Positions 52,572 to 60,408 of a stretch of 60,408 bases of DNA are shown one piece after another. Every line of letters starts with the position of its first letter. Position 1 is the first letter of the stretch. The stretch is from Alphaproteobacteria bacterium (GTDB lineage Bacteria; Pseudomonadota; Alphaproteobacteria; Micavibrionales; Micavibrionaceae): assembly GCA_020443075.1 (NCBI GenBank), contig JAGRIU010000069.1, positions 1 to 60,408 of the forward strand, given 5' to 3'. The translations under genes were made by a program, and so were the position numbers. The notes beneath the pieces are model-generated. The model was not told where the DNA came from, made no database searches, and was given only the letters and a program-made list of their open reading frames with translations.

Positions 52572-53846
52572 CTAATGCCTGTCGTTTTCAATAAGGGAAC
52601 ACACGTAATCCACCTGAGATTGAGCAAGCGCGCGAACCTCAGGCAGTAATTTTCTTATTTTTTCGGCGCGCTGAACACGTTCACTTTCAAGTTTGATTAT
52701 ATTTTGAACTACGTTTTCGTGATGTCCCTCCTCGTAAGACAAAACCATGTCTTCTTGTTCAAACAGTTCCATAACTTCCAGGTACTTATGGCTCCATCCT
52801 ATTACTGTTACCGGAATCTCAAGTGACAGAGCGCCGATCATGGCATGAAAACGGGAAACGGCAACAATATCGCACATGCGAATAATTTCGTGAATTTGCG
52901 CCGCATTTAACAGCCCTGTAAACAGGCTTGTGTTTTTGCGTTCATCCTCTTTCAATTCCTGAAAAATATTTTCGATTAACGGTAAATCGTTGTTGTGGCG
53001 CATAGAAGCATCAGAGCCACGTGTTGCATTTGGAAAAAGGACGACGTGATATCCTTTGCAAGACAACGCAGAAACAATTTTAGCCACCATATCCGCATAA
53101 TTCCAGCCTGCTTTTTCAGCTTTTTTATGTACAACAATGCTGGGGCATATCCCGACGACTCCTTTTCCCGCATTTTTGGCAGATTCAACTAAAGACTTTG
53201 AAGCTGGAAAGTTTTCAAGTTCCGGTTTTGACAGAGAAAAACCGGGTTGAAACAGAAAAGCTATATCATTCGCACGGCGTACATTCTCACATGGACCGCC
53301 CAGCAGGCCTTGTAAATACTCATGTGTTTTGTTTCCCCGCGTAAAAACCATACGACAGCGCTTTAAAAAAGCCTGCGCAAAAAAAGCGTTGACCGGATTT
53401 TTAAAAGACCCCACGGCCTGCGCGAACTTAACAACTGGCGTTCCCAAAATCATCGCCGGTAAAATCGTTGCTATATTAAACGGCAAAAATTTAGTACGAC
53501 CATCAACGAAAGATACACCGGCAAGACAGATAAGAACTTTTGAACGCGCCAAAGCCTTTACAGATTCAGGACACCTCTGCTGTAAGGTGTTAAATCTCAG
53601 ATATCCCAATAGCTTGTAAATTAACGCAAAAGGATTTAATACCGTCACAAGATAAAGGGGGCTTGCTGAGTAAAATTCGATTTTTTTGTCAGAGACAAGC
53701 GTTCTGTCAATTTTACTGTAGTAAGAATAAACGTTAAACCTTGCCTCAGGATATGCCTCGCGTAGTTTGCCAATAGTGCTAGAAATCATCGCTTCCGCCC
53801 CTTTGTTACCGAAAAACGTCGCAGCAATAATGGCTATTTCCGTCAC
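52572..53846 (-). CDS. Polysaccharide pyruvyl transferase family protein
   Basis: This 424-aa protein is of the CsaB/WcaK family, which transfers pyruvate from phosphoenolpyruvate to sugars as a ketal. I start it at a GTG at 53846, preceded by GGAGAG; the upstream open frame would run into its neighbour. The N-terminus (IAATFFGNKGAEAMISSTI) and the late HAMIGALSLEIPVTVIGWSHKYLEVM region match the family. The GTG overlaps the TGA of the FrhB-type gene (GTGA), so the two are coupled. Acceptor sugar is unknown. It is transcribed opposite to the three genes before it. Confidence 0.8.
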   Translation of the reverse strand: MTEIAIIAATFFGNKGAEAMISSTIGKLREAYPEARFNVYSYYSKIDRTLVSDKKIEFYSASPLYLVTVLNPFALIYKLLGYLRFNTLQQRCPESVKALARSKVLICLAGVSFVDGRTKFLPFNIATILPAMILGTPVVKFAQAVGSFKNPVNAFFAQAFLKRCRMVFTRGNKTHEYLQGLLGGPCENVRRANDIAFLFQPGFSLSKPELENFPASKSLVESAKNAGKGVVGICPSIVVHKKAEKAGWNYADMVAKIVSALSCKGYHVVLFPNATRGSDASMRHNNDLPLIENIFQELKEDERKNTSLFTGLLNAAQIHEIIRMCDIVAVSRFHAMIGALSLEIPVTVIGWSHKYLEVMELFEQEDMVLSYEEGHHENVVQNIIKLESERVQRAEKIRKLLPEVRALAQSQVDYVCSLIENDRH

Positions 53847-54952
53847 TTTAAGCTCTCCAATCCTTTTTTGAAAAATAGATATGCCTTTAACAACGGGCGC
53901 GGTGTAAGAAAAATTATTTTTTTGCCCCACTTGCTTTCGCTTAGACGAAGGTTGGCTAAAGTAACAAATGCATTAACCCATGAATGCCATTTAACTTTTT
54001 CTCCAACAGGATCTTTAAGTTTCAAAGCAAAGTATTTTGAAACTCTGCTCCGGGCGCTCACGTTGTAATGACTGGGCCCAATTCTGGATTGTCCGTCCAT
54101 AATATCACGCACATCCAACATTTCATACATAACGGCTTTGTTTGAAACCGCGTTTTGAAAAACCGCTTCCCCCTTTTGCGTTCGGACGATCACGCCCGTT
54201 TTTTTGACCGGATCGCTTTTGAGTCTAAACAACCAGACATCCCCCGTTGTAATATCTGCGTCGTATGCGTAGTGATCATAACAAGCTAGGCACTTTCGTT
54301 CGCTAAAAAAAAACAGATTCTGATAATCATTGAATATTTTGCTGGGTGGGGTTTCGACGACACCATTTTCAAAACACGCTTCAATTTTTCCGCGCCAATG
54401 TCCAAAACGAAAACGATAGGATTTAAGCTTACTGCCAACTTGCTTTTCAAGTCTTTCGCTCACCTTATCAATAAGATCTGTTTTTGAGTTATGCCCACAA
54501 ACCAGGCCGATCGTGAACATCACTTTGTCGCCAATAGTTTTATCTTTTTCTTGCCAGCGTTTCAGCGCTTTCAGGTCACACGGCAATCCCACGACTGCAA
54601 GCTTTCCATTAAACTCCCGGATAAGCGGCAAGACTTCGGCTAGAAACCTTGTTTCCACGTATTTGCTGCCTTGCGATTCCATCATCTCTTCCGGCGTTTT
54701 TGCGATGTAGAAAGCCGCGCGCACTTTGCCATCTAACAGAACTGCCTTACAAACAACGGCTCCATCAATGATCCCTGCCTGAAGACTCGAAATTAGTATT
54801 GCCGTGGTTGTTCCGCCCGAAGCGCTGTAATGCCGAAGATCTGCATTTGTTGAATACACCAAACAGGCATATTTAAACTTTCCAACATACTTTTGGATAT
54901 CCTCATCAGACCATGTCTTTTTAACAATTCCATCAATTATTTTTCCAAGCAT
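53843..54952 (-). CDS. FrhB-type iron-sulfur/flavin oxidoreductase (coenzyme F420 hydrogenase beta-subunit family)
   Basis: This 369-aa protein matches the Coenzyme F420 hydrogenase/dehydrogenase beta-subunit family: SASGGTTTAIL near residues 44-54, GSKYVETRF, VVGLPCDLKALKRW with a Cys, and ERKCLACYDHYAYDADITTGDVW with two cysteines near 220. It lacks the separate N-terminal ferredoxin domain present in many homologues. Members of this family are frequent in capsule and exopolysaccharide loci beside pyruvyl transferases, but their role is unclear. The ATG has no clear Shine-Dalgarno; the leader before it is A-rich (see 54976-55003). The gene is A+T-rich relative to the operons around it. Confidence 0.8.
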   Translation of the reverse strand: MLGKIIDGIVKKTWSDEDIQKYVGKFKYACLVYSTNADLRHYSASGGTTTAILISSLQAGIIDGAVVCKAVLLDGKVRAAFYIAKTPEEMMESQGSKYVETRFLAEVLPLIREFNGKLAVVGLPCDLKALKRWQEKDKTIGDKVMFTIGLVCGHNSKTDLIDKVSERLEKQVGSKLKSYRFRFGHWRGKIEACFENGVVETPPSKIFNDYQNLFFFSERKCLACYDHYAYDADITTGDVWLFRLKSDPVKKTGVIVRTQKGEAVFQNAVSNKAVMYEMLDVRDIMDGQSRIGPSHYNVSARSRVSKYFALKLKDPVGEKVKWHSWVNAFVTLANLRLSESKWGKKIIFLTPRPLLKAYLFFKKGLESLK

Positions 54953-54975
54953 GGGAGGTATTTTCTATTTGTTTT

Positions 54976-55003
54976 ACTTGTTTGTTTTTACTTGTTTGTT
55001 TTT
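54976..55003. repeat. Tandem repeat in leader of the FrhB-type gene
   Basis: Two copies of ACTTGTTTGTTTTT stand head to tail (period 14), flanked by more TTTG-rich sequence. On the minus strand this is an A-rich leader (AAAAACAAACAAGT twice) just before the oxidoreductase start codon. The rest of the 160-base gap (54953-55112) up to motA holds no gene I can recognise. Confidence 0.6.
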
Positions 55004-55112
55004 TGCTTCGGAGCTTGATCTTTTTTTCAAACCCCTCCACACTGTATAGACTATTTCTGCTTACCTTTTTCCCATTTTTAAGTCACCGCAACGGGATTTT
55101 TAGAACCATACC

Positions 55113-56006
55113 ATGAAACTTGTCGGTCTTCTTCTTGTTTTTGTCTGTACATTCGGCGGTTTGCTGATTGCGATGCACTTCGACTTCGGGCATTTCACGC
55201 ATTTGCTGATGATGATATTGGGCGCAATGCCCGGCGAGGTTGTCATTATCATGGGGTGTGCCGTTGCGGCGTTTTTAATCGCCAATAACGGCGAGGTGAT
55301 CAAAGGTGTAATAAAGTATCTCAGCGCCTTGATGAAACCGGCGGCCTATTCCAAGGACGATTATATGGATTTGCTGTGTATGCAATTCACCGTGTTCAAA
55401 ATGGCGCGGACAAAAGGATGGTTGGCCCTGGAATCCCATATTGAGGGACCGGAGGAAAGCGAGATTTTCGGCCAGTTCCCGAGCTTCCAGCATAATCATC
55501 ATGCGTTGGTGTTTTTGTGTGATTACCTGCGGATCATATCTTTGGGGAAGGAAAACCCGCACGAGCTTGAGGCTTTGCTGGATGAGGAGATCGAGACGAT
55601 TGAACATCACGAGGGGCACGCGGGGCATGCCGTACAAACCATGGCGGACGGGATTCCGGCTCTGGGGATTGTGGCGGCGGTTTTGGGCGTGATTAAAACG
55701 ATGGCGTCTATTTCCGAACCGCCCGAGGTTCTGGGGAAAATGATCGGCGGCGCGTTAGTCGGAACGTTTTTGGGGGTGTGGATTTCCTACGGGATGATCG
55801 CGCCGATTGCCGGAGCCATGAGCGCCAAGGCCGAAACGGAAGTCATGTATTACAAATGTATCAAGGTTGGCTTGATCGCGTTTTTGAATGGCGCGGCGCC
55901 GCAAGTGGCAGTTGAATTTGCGCGGAAATTCCTGCCGCATGATGTACAGCCGACGTTCCAAGAACTGGAAGAAAAGCTCAACGAACTCCCCTCCCCCGGG
56001 GCTTAG
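55113..56006 (+). CDS. motA: Flagellar motor stator protein MotA
   Basis: MotA with MotB forms the proton-driven stator. The 297-aa protein has four membrane helices (about 1-20, 26-50, 175-195 and 205-230) with a large cytoplasmic loop between helices 2 and 3. The AVQTMADGIPALGIVAAVLGVIKTM region carries the conserved proline needed for torque generation, and charged residues in the loop would contact FliG. The motB start lies 22 bases downstream, so the two genes form an operon. Confidence 0.94.
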   Translation: MKLVGLLLVFVCTFGGLLIAMHFDFGHFTHLLMMILGAMPGEVVIIMGCAVAAFLIANNGEVIKGVIKYLSALMKPAAYSKDDYMDLLCMQFTVFKMARTKGWLALESHIEGPEESEIFGQFPSFQHNHHALVFLCDYLRIISLGKENPHELEALLDEEIETIEHHEGHAGHAVQTMADGIPALGIVAAVLGVIKTMASISEPPEVLGKMIGGALVGTFLGVWISYGMIAPIAGAMSAKAETEVMYYKCIKVGLIAFLNGAAPQVAVEFARKFLPHDVQPTFQELEEKLNELPSPGA

Positions 56007-56028
56007 AGGATGAGCGGAGGGTTTAGCT

Positions 56029-57129
56029 GTGGCCGATGAAGAAGGCGAACTCCAGCCGATTATCGTTAAAAAAATCAAGAAAGGCGGCGGTCATCACGGC
56101 GGGGCCTGGAAGGTGGCTTACGCCGATTTCGTGACGGCGATGATGGCATTTTTCCTGTTATTGTGGCTTTTGAACGTGACGACGGACGAGCAGAAAAATG
56201 CGATTTCCAATTATTTTGATCCGACGCATCCACAAGTTTCCGAAAGCGATAGCGGTGCCGGCGGGGTTTTGGGCGGCTTAAGCGTTGCGCCGCAGGGAGC
56301 AATGACGACGAACGTTCAACCAATTACCTCACCCGCCCCCCAAGGGTCTGCGGTCAACAACAGATCTTCGGCCAAGAATGGGGGCGATAAGGCCGGGCGC
56401 GGAGATACAAAGACCGAAGAAGAAATGGCGGCCGAAGCGCTTGAGCGTGCGAAGGATTCTCTGCGCAAAGCCGAAGAACAGCGTATGGAAGACGCTAAAA
56501 AAGCTTTGGAAAAAGCCATTGAGGCCAATCCGGAACTGGCCAAGCTCAAAGAGAATTTGCTGATTGATATGACGCCGGAGGGGCTTCGTATTCAGGTTAT
56601 AGACCAAAAAGGCAATCCGATGTTTGCTTCGGGCAGTGCACGCATGTTTGAAAAAACCGAGAAGCTGCTGCTTCAGGTCGGCGAGGTTGTTAAAACGCAG
56701 TCCAATGAGATTTCAATTCGCGGGCATACGGACAGCGTGCCCTATGGTAAGGGGGCCGATTATACAAACTGGGAGCTTTCGAGTGACCGTGCAAATTCCA
56801 GCCGCCGTGTTTTGCTCGAGAGCGGATTGAAACCGGAGCGGATTTTTAACGTCGTCGGCAAGGCCGATACGGAGCATCTTGTGCCGCAAGAGCCTGAGAG
56901 TCCCCGTAACCGGCGGATTTCGATTGTTTTGCTCAAGCAGGAATTGACGGACCCGGATTTTGCCAAAAAGGCGCTTAAACACGCTGAGGAAGAAGCGCGG
57001 AAAGCCAAGAAGGCGGAAGACGAGCGCAAAAAGGCCAAGGCTGCGGGCTCGTGGATCAGCTATCCCCAGCCGGTTGAAGAAGAAGAAAAGCCGTATGAAA
57101 AAACTCCGGGCGCTGTAGAGTTTCCTTAG
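56029..57129 (+). CDS. motB: Flagellar motor stator protein MotB
   Basis: This 366-aa protein begins at a GTG. The N-terminus is cytoplasmic and basic (PIIVKKIKKGGGHHGG), then one membrane helix (about 30-50: YADFVTAMMAFFLLLWLLNV) with the essential proton-carrying Asp33, a Gly/Ser-rich then charged helical linker, and a C-terminal OmpA-like peptidoglycan-binding domain (SIRGHTDSVPYGKG, NWELSSDRANSSRRVLLESG). The extended Lys-rich tail after the OmpA domain is longer than in Escherichia. It converges with the GNAT gene four bases away. Confidence 0.93.
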   Translation: MADEEGELQPIIVKKIKKGGGHHGGAWKVAYADFVTAMMAFFLLLWLLNVTTDEQKNAISNYFDPTHPQVSESDSGAGGVLGGLSVAPQGAMTTNVQPITSPAPQGSAVNNRSSAKNGGDKAGRGDTKTEEEMAAEALERAKDSLRKAEEQRMEDAKKALEKAIEANPELAKLKENLLIDMTPEGLRIQVIDQKGNPMFASGSARMFEKTEKLLLQVGEVVKTQSNEISIRGHTDSVPYGKGADYTNWELSSDRANSSRRVLLESGLKPERIFNVVGKADTEHLVPQEPESPRNRRISIVLLKQELTDPDFAKKALKHAEEEARKAKKAEDERKKAKAAGSWISYPQPVEEEEKPYEKTPGAVEFP

Positions 57130-57133
57130 ATAC

Positions 57134-57625
57134 TTACAATTTTTTATACAAAATATAAGCGTCTATATGCTTTTCGCCCCTGTAGTTGAAAGCCTCTGGA
57201 ATTGTTCCGATCACATCAAAACCCAGCTTTTGCCAGATTTTTAACGACGCAATGTTATTGGCTACGACGAGGTTGAATTGCATAGATTCATATCCCATTT
57301 CCTTAGCCGTTTGCAGGGCATGCCATCCTAACAGCGTACCATACCCCTTTCCGCTATGCTCTGCTGCGACAACAAAGCCCGCGTTACAAACATGAGATCC
57401 TAAACCGATTTGGTTAGGTTTGATGTAATATGTTCCAACAATTTCGCCTTGATCGCTCGCGGCATACACTCTCTTGTCTGGCGCAAACCAATAGGCTTTG
57501 CCGTCCTCTTTGGTTGCATCGGGGGCAATTGGGTACGTTTCCCCTGTTTTAAAAACAGGGGAAAGAACAGCCCAGATTTCGTCAAATTTGCTGCTGTTGA
57601 TCTCGACAATATCCAACATCGTCAT
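57134..57625 (-). CDS. GNAT family N-acetyltransferase
   Basis: This 163-aa GNAT enzyme uses acetyl-CoA. The acetyl-CoA site is [19 protein letters not shown] (motif A, with the Gly-Lys-Gly-Tyr-Gly turn) and a later [27 protein letters not shown] (motif B). The substrate is unknown. The start at 57625 overlaps the parC stop (ATGA), so the gene is translationally coupled to parC; a second ATG two codons in is also possible. A perfect palindrome lies within the 5' part of its coding sequence (see 57538-57564). Confidence 0.88.
   Translation of the reverse strand: MTMLDIVEINSSKFDEIWAVLSPVFKTGETYPIAPDATKEDGKAYWFAPDKRVYAASDQGEIVGTYYIKPNQIGLGSHVCNAGFVVAAEHSGKGYGTLLGWHALQTAKEMGYESMQFNLVVANNIASLKIWQKLGFDVIGTIPEAFNYRGEKHIDAYILYKKL
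57538..57564. repeat. Perfect 27-base palindrome inside the GNAT gene
   Basis: TTTCCCCTGTTTT (57538-57550), one central A, then AAAACAGGGGAAA (57552-57564), a 13-base-pair inverted repeat with one base between. It lies about 20 codons into the GNAT frame. It could be a cruciform, a protein-binding site or an RNA hairpin that slows the coupled translation from parC. No second copy is evident in the window. Confidence 0.75.
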
Positions 57626-59856
57626 TCAAACTTGTTATTTTTCGGGAAGCCGTTGGGCGGCAGGCGTCCGGCGGAGGCGCGTTTACCGATCCACGGGGCA
57701 ATATCCTCGACGAGGGTCGTGCCTGAACCGTATTTGAACTCCAATCCGGTTTCAATTTGGAACGCTTTTGCATCGGAAAGCCCGCCATCCTTGTATTTCT
57801 GCAGGATCACGCCTTTGCCGCGCGCCATTTCGGGGAGTTCACCCAGCGGGAAAACCAGCATCTTGCGATTTTTACCGATCACGGCCAAATGGTCGTGTTT
57901 ATCATCCACCGCAGCGCACAGCACAGCTTCATGCGGCGAGGAAACATTCAGAACCTGTTTACCGGACTTGGTTTGCGCCAGCACGTCATCGGCCTTGACA
58001 ATAAAGCCGTGGCCGCTGGTGGCGGCGACCAGCATCTTGCGGCCTTCCTTATACAGCGTCATAGCTGTCACGTCCGTATCATTGGGCAGGTCGATCATAA
58101 TGCGCAGCGGCTCTCCGAATCCCCTGCCTGGCGGCAGCTTGTCGCAACCGAGCGTATAAAAACGCCCGTTCGTGCCGAAGACCAGCAGCTTATCCGTCGT
58201 TTGGGCTTCGAGAATAAATTGTTCGCGGTCGCCGTCTTTATATTTGAAGTCCTTGGCGTTCAGGCCGTGGCCTTTCATCGCGCGTACCCAGCCCTGGCGC
58301 GAGCAGATGATGGTGATCGGTTCTTTTTCGATCATTGCTTCTTCGAGATTGACGGTGATCGGCTTTGGCGCGCCGGCGATCGTTGTGCGGCGCGCGCCCA
58401 GCGCTGTGTCGGGGCCGAATTGTTTTTTCAGCGCATTAATTTGTTTTTTGATGCGCGTCCATTGACGGGCTTCGGATTTGATCAGCTTGTCGAGTTCATC
58501 ACGCTCCTTGGTCAAACTCTCATGTTCCGTGCGGATTTCAACTTCTTCGAGCTTATGCAAGCGGCGCAAACGCAGGTTCAAAACCGCTTCAACCTGAATC
58601 TCTGTCAGACCGAAGGTTTTCATCAATTCGGCCTTGGGGTCGTCTTCAAAACGGATAATACGGATGACTTCGTCGATATTGAGATAGACGATCAGGTAGC
58701 CTTCAAGGACTTCCAAACGATTGAGCACCTTGGCCAGACGATGGCGGGAGCGGCGCACGAGGACTTCCTGCTGGTGATCCATCCAGGCCTGCAGCACCTC
58801 TTTGAGGTTCATCACGCGCGGGACGAGGCCGTTTTCCAGCACGTTCATATTGAGGGAAAAGCGGTTTTCGAGATCGGTATTGCGGAACAAAGCTTCCATC
58901 AACAGCTCGGGATCGACATTGCGGTTTTTCGGGATGAGCACGAGGCGGATATCTTCGGCAGATTCATCGCGCACGTCATCCAGCATCGGCAGTTTGCGGG
59001 CGTTAATCAGCTCGGCAATTTTCTCGATCAGCTTGGATTTTTGCACCTGATAAGGGATTTCGGTGACGACAATCTGATAAAGCCCTTGCTTGAGCTCTTC
59101 TTTTTCCCATTTTGCGCGCACGCGGAAAGCCCCGCGCCCCGTTTCATAGGCGGCGATGATGTCTTGCTTTTCTTCGATCAACGTACCGCCGGTCGGAAAA
59201 TCCGGACCGCCGACAATCTCGGCGAGTTCTGCAATGCTGGGGTCGCGCTCGAGCATGAGTTCCATCGCTTCGCACAGTTCGGCCACGTTATGCGGCGGGA
59301 TGGATGTGGCCATCCCCACGGCAATCCCGCTGGAGCCATTGGCCAAAAGATTCGGAAAACCGCCGGGCAGGACAACAGGTTCTTTTTCCGAGCCGTCATA
59401 GGTCGGACGGAAGTCAACAGCGTCTTCTTCAATCCCATCAAGCAGCAACAGCGCCACGTCGGTCAAGCGGGCTTCGGTGTAGCGCATGGCGGCGGCGTTA
59501 TCGCCGTCAATGTTTCCGAAGTTCCCTTGTCCATCGACGAGTGGATAGCGCTGGGCGAAATCCTGCGCCAAACGCACCATGGCGTCATAGACAGCCGTAT
59601 CGCCGTGCGGGTGGAATTTACCAATCACATCGCCGACGACGCGGGCGGATTTTTTCGGCGCGCCGACCGGACTGAGCTTGAGTTGGTACATCGCATAGAG
59701 CAAGCGGCGGTGGACGGGCTTCATGCCATCGCGCACATCGGGAAGGCTGCGGCTCATGATCGTGGAAAGCGCATAGGATAGATAGCGTCCGGAGAGAATT
59801 TCCCCGAAAGGCTGGTCGATGATCTGGTTTTCTTCAAGAGATTCGTTTTTGGCCAT
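57622..59856 (-). CDS. parC: DNA topoisomerase IV subunit A
   Basis: ParC is the DNA-cutting subunit that unlinks replicated chromosomes with ParE. The 744-aa protein has [30 protein letters not shown] near the start, the catalytic tyrosine in [11 protein letters not shown] at about residue 122, [14 protein letters not shown], and shorter, ParC-type C-terminal beta-pinwheel blades ([20 protein letters not shown]). The lack of a GyrA-box and the position next to recO favour ParC over GyrA. It is followed by the coupled GNAT gene. Confidence 0.94.
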   Translation of the reverse strand: MAKNESLEENQIIDQPFGEILSGRYLSYALSTIMSRSLPDVRDGMKPVHRRLLYAMYQLKLSPVGAPKKSARVVGDVIGKFHPHGDTAVYDAMVRLAQDFAQRYPLVDGQGNFGNIDGDNAAAMRYTEARLTDVALLLLDGIEEDAVDFRPTYDGSEKEPVVLPGGFPNLLANGSSGIAVGMATSIPPHNVAELCEAMELMLERDPSIAELAEIVGGPDFPTGGTLIEEKQDIIAAYETGRGAFRVRAKWEKEELKQGLYQIVVTEIPYQVQKSKLIEKIAELINARKLPMLDDVRDESAEDIRLVLIPKNRNVDPELLMEALFRNTDLENRFSLNMNVLENGLVPRVMNLKEVLQAWMDHQQEVLVRRSRHRLAKVLNRLEVLEGYLIVYLNIDEVIRIIRFEDDPKAELMKTFGLTEIQVEAVLNLRLRRLHKLEEVEIRTEHESLTKERDELDKLIKSEARQWTRIKKQINALKKQFGPDTALGARRTTIAGAPKPITVNLEEAMIEKEPITIICSRQGWVRAMKGHGLNAKDFKYKDGDREQFILEAQTTDKLLVFGTNGRFYTLGCDKLPPGRGFGEPLRIMIDLPNDTDVTAMTLYKEGRKMLVAATSGHGFIVKADDVLAQTKSGKQVLNVSSPHEAVLCAAVDDKHDHLAVIGKNRKMLVFPLGELPEMARGKGVILQKYKDGGLSDAKAFQIETGLEFKYGSGTTLVEDIAPWIGKRASAGRLPPNGFPKNNKFE

Positions 59857-59865
59857 AGGGCTTAT

Positions 59866-59894
59866 TTACCGCTAAGATGGCATAACGCCAAGGG
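59866..59894. repeat. Degenerate left end of the inverted-repeat family, after parC start
   Basis: TTACCGCTAAGATGG then CATAACGCCAAGGG, matching in layout TTAAACCGCGAAGACGCCAAG of the 4792-4820 end with several changes. It pairs in inverted orientation with the copy at 60211-60240, and the two bracket a small gene. Confidence 0.5.
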
Positions 59895-59905
59895 TTTTCT
59901 TGTTT

Positions 59906-60118
59906 TTAAAGCGGTTGTACGGTAGATGTTTCTGCATCGGGCGTAAAACCGTGGGTGTTTCTCCAGACTTGCCGCCCTATAGCCGCTACAGCGAACAATA
60001 CAGCAATGCTTGTCCCAACCATATTTTCATTACAGAACTGGTACGCAGCATCTACACTTGCCGCTCCCCCTATGAAAGGCAGTACTTTTTTCTCAATTTC
60101 GTCTATCGGATCTCTCAT
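59906..60118 (-). CDS. Small membrane protein between parC and recO
   Basis: This 70-aa frame from the ATG at 60118 (an ATG 12 codons upstream is possible) has one predicted membrane helix at about 35-52 (GTSIAVLFAVAAIGRQVW) and a polar tail. I do not recognise the family. It lies between parC and recO on their strand and is flanked by inverted copies of the repeat family (59866-59894 and 60211-60240), suggesting that the whole 375-base segment arrived as a unit. Expression is uncertain. Confidence 0.5.
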   Translation of the reverse strand: MRDPIDEIEKKVLPFIGGAASVDAAYQFCNENMVGTSIAVLFAVAAIGRQVWRNTHGFTPDAETSTVQPL

Positions 60119-60200
60119 GGTCAAAAGGCTCCTATACGTAAAGGTTTCCCCCATTTATACTCATATGACTTATTGAGGAAACCTCCAAGCTTTTTTATTT

Positions 60201-60408
60201 TTATACAAAACTTTGCGCCTTTGCGTCTTCGCGGCTCAAACTGGTTTCAAGACGGCGTTGTAGCGTCAAGCGGGCTTCGGGGACGCCGCGGGAATGATGG
60301 GTGAAGGCCCAGTGTTCGAGGAAATAGCCGGTGAGTTTGAGGCCGGTGAGGATGTCTTCATTGCTTCCGCGGTCCTTGCCCCCCCACCCTACCCCTCCCC
60401 CCGGCGGG
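60201..60408 (-). CDS. recO: C-terminal end of DNA repair protein RecO (partial)
   Basis: The window cuts this gene at its upstream side; 68 codons of the 3' end remain. The readable part has EDILTGLKLTGYFLEHWAF and VPEARLTLQRRL, the C-terminal helix pattern of RecO, which anneals single strands and loads RecA with RecR. RecO next to parC is typical for Alphaproteobacteria. The final residues (SREDAKAQSFV) are read from a copy of the short inverted repeat at 60211-60240, so the natural C-terminus appears replaced. The first bases shown are Gly/Pro-rich and less certain. Confidence 0.75.
   Translation of the reverse strand, partial: PPGGGVGWGGKDRGSNEDILTGLKLTGYFLEHWAFTHHSRGVPEARLTLQRRLETSLSREDAKAQSFV
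60211..60240. repeat. Right end of the inverted-repeat family inside recO
   Basis: On the minus strand this reads GAGCCGCGAAGACGC then AAAGGCGCAAAG, very close to the CCGCGAAGACGCCAAG end at 4797-4820. It is translated in frame as part of the recO C-terminus, ending in a TAA just beyond it at 60201-60203. Confidence 0.65.

Noticed and set aside
48732..54952. tRNA-Cys as integration site of a genomic island carrying the glycan block
   Set aside because: I found no repeat of the tRNA 3' end near 54953-55112 and no integrase gene; composition difference alone is not enough.
57757..59781. A very long open frame on the plus strand, opposite parC (over 670 codons)
   Set aside because: It is an antisense shadow caused by the codon use of parC; the translation has no recognisable domain, is irregular in composition, and parC itself has full family motifs.

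Overview
The window is a densely coded, moderate-GC chromosomal segment of an alphaproteobacterium. The assignment rests on synteny typical of that class: a C-terminal protease end next to a divergent deacetylase and rppH; ruvC-ruvA-ruvB-ybgC-tolQ-tolR-tolA-tolB; a small coiled-coil gene-zapA-6S RNA-fthC; nrdR-ribD-ribE-ribBX-ribH-nusB; valS-popZ-tolC-pcm; and parC next to recO. PopZ, an LdtR-type MarR regulator, an LptD and an archaeal-type class I aldolase fit the same group. FliL, MotA and MotB imply a flagellum. A Micavibrio-like or rhodospirillalean lineage is possible, but that is inference only. No insertion sequence, prophage, CRISPR array or rRNA is visible, and no gene-free stretch exceeds 300 bases.

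Layout. 1-2047: cell-envelope and RNA-decay genes (S41 protease end, deacetylase, rppH, a 70-aa orphan). 2044-10521 (minus): tolB-tolA-tolR-tolQ-ybgC-ruvB-(orphan)-ruvA-ruvC, mscS and yebC; a short inverted-repeat element splits tolQ from tolR. 10655-13951: an atypical response regulator with an unknown partner, a YmdB-type phosphodiesterase, fthC, 6S RNA and zapA. 14100-18895 (plus): central carbon genes tkt, gap and fba, ending in a membrane-anchored EndoU nuclease-like protein. 18918-27159 (minus): tatD, half-size EamA protein, metG, holB, tmk, a D,D-carboxypeptidase, rlpA, an MltB-type transglycosylase and a potassium-channel-like protein. Two serine tRNAs follow.

27682-34203 (minus): fliL, nusB, riboflavin genes, nrdR, glyA and rpiB. 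34302-42394: an orphan, ldtR, hemB, lptD, rhlE, gshB and hisI. 42401-48556 (minus): a His/Cys-rich membrane protein, valS, popZ, tolC and pcm. After tRNA-Cys, 48838-54952 is a visibly A+T-richer surface-glycan block (GT-C glycosyltransferase, GT2, flippase-like protein, pyruvyltransferase family, FrhB-type oxidoreductase). 55113-60408: motAB, a GNAT, parC, a small orphan and the 3' end of recO.

The points most worth a second look are: the EndoU gene five bases downstream of a glycolytic aldolase; the self-contained promoter-plus-terminator unit where pgk would be expected between gap and fba; a short inverted-repeat family that sits inside tol, beside a foreign-looking gene splitting ruvA from ruvB, and as the coding tail of recO; the translationally coupled FrhB/pyruvyltransferase pair; and a RibBA whose GTP cyclohydrolase II half lacks its zinc cysteines.
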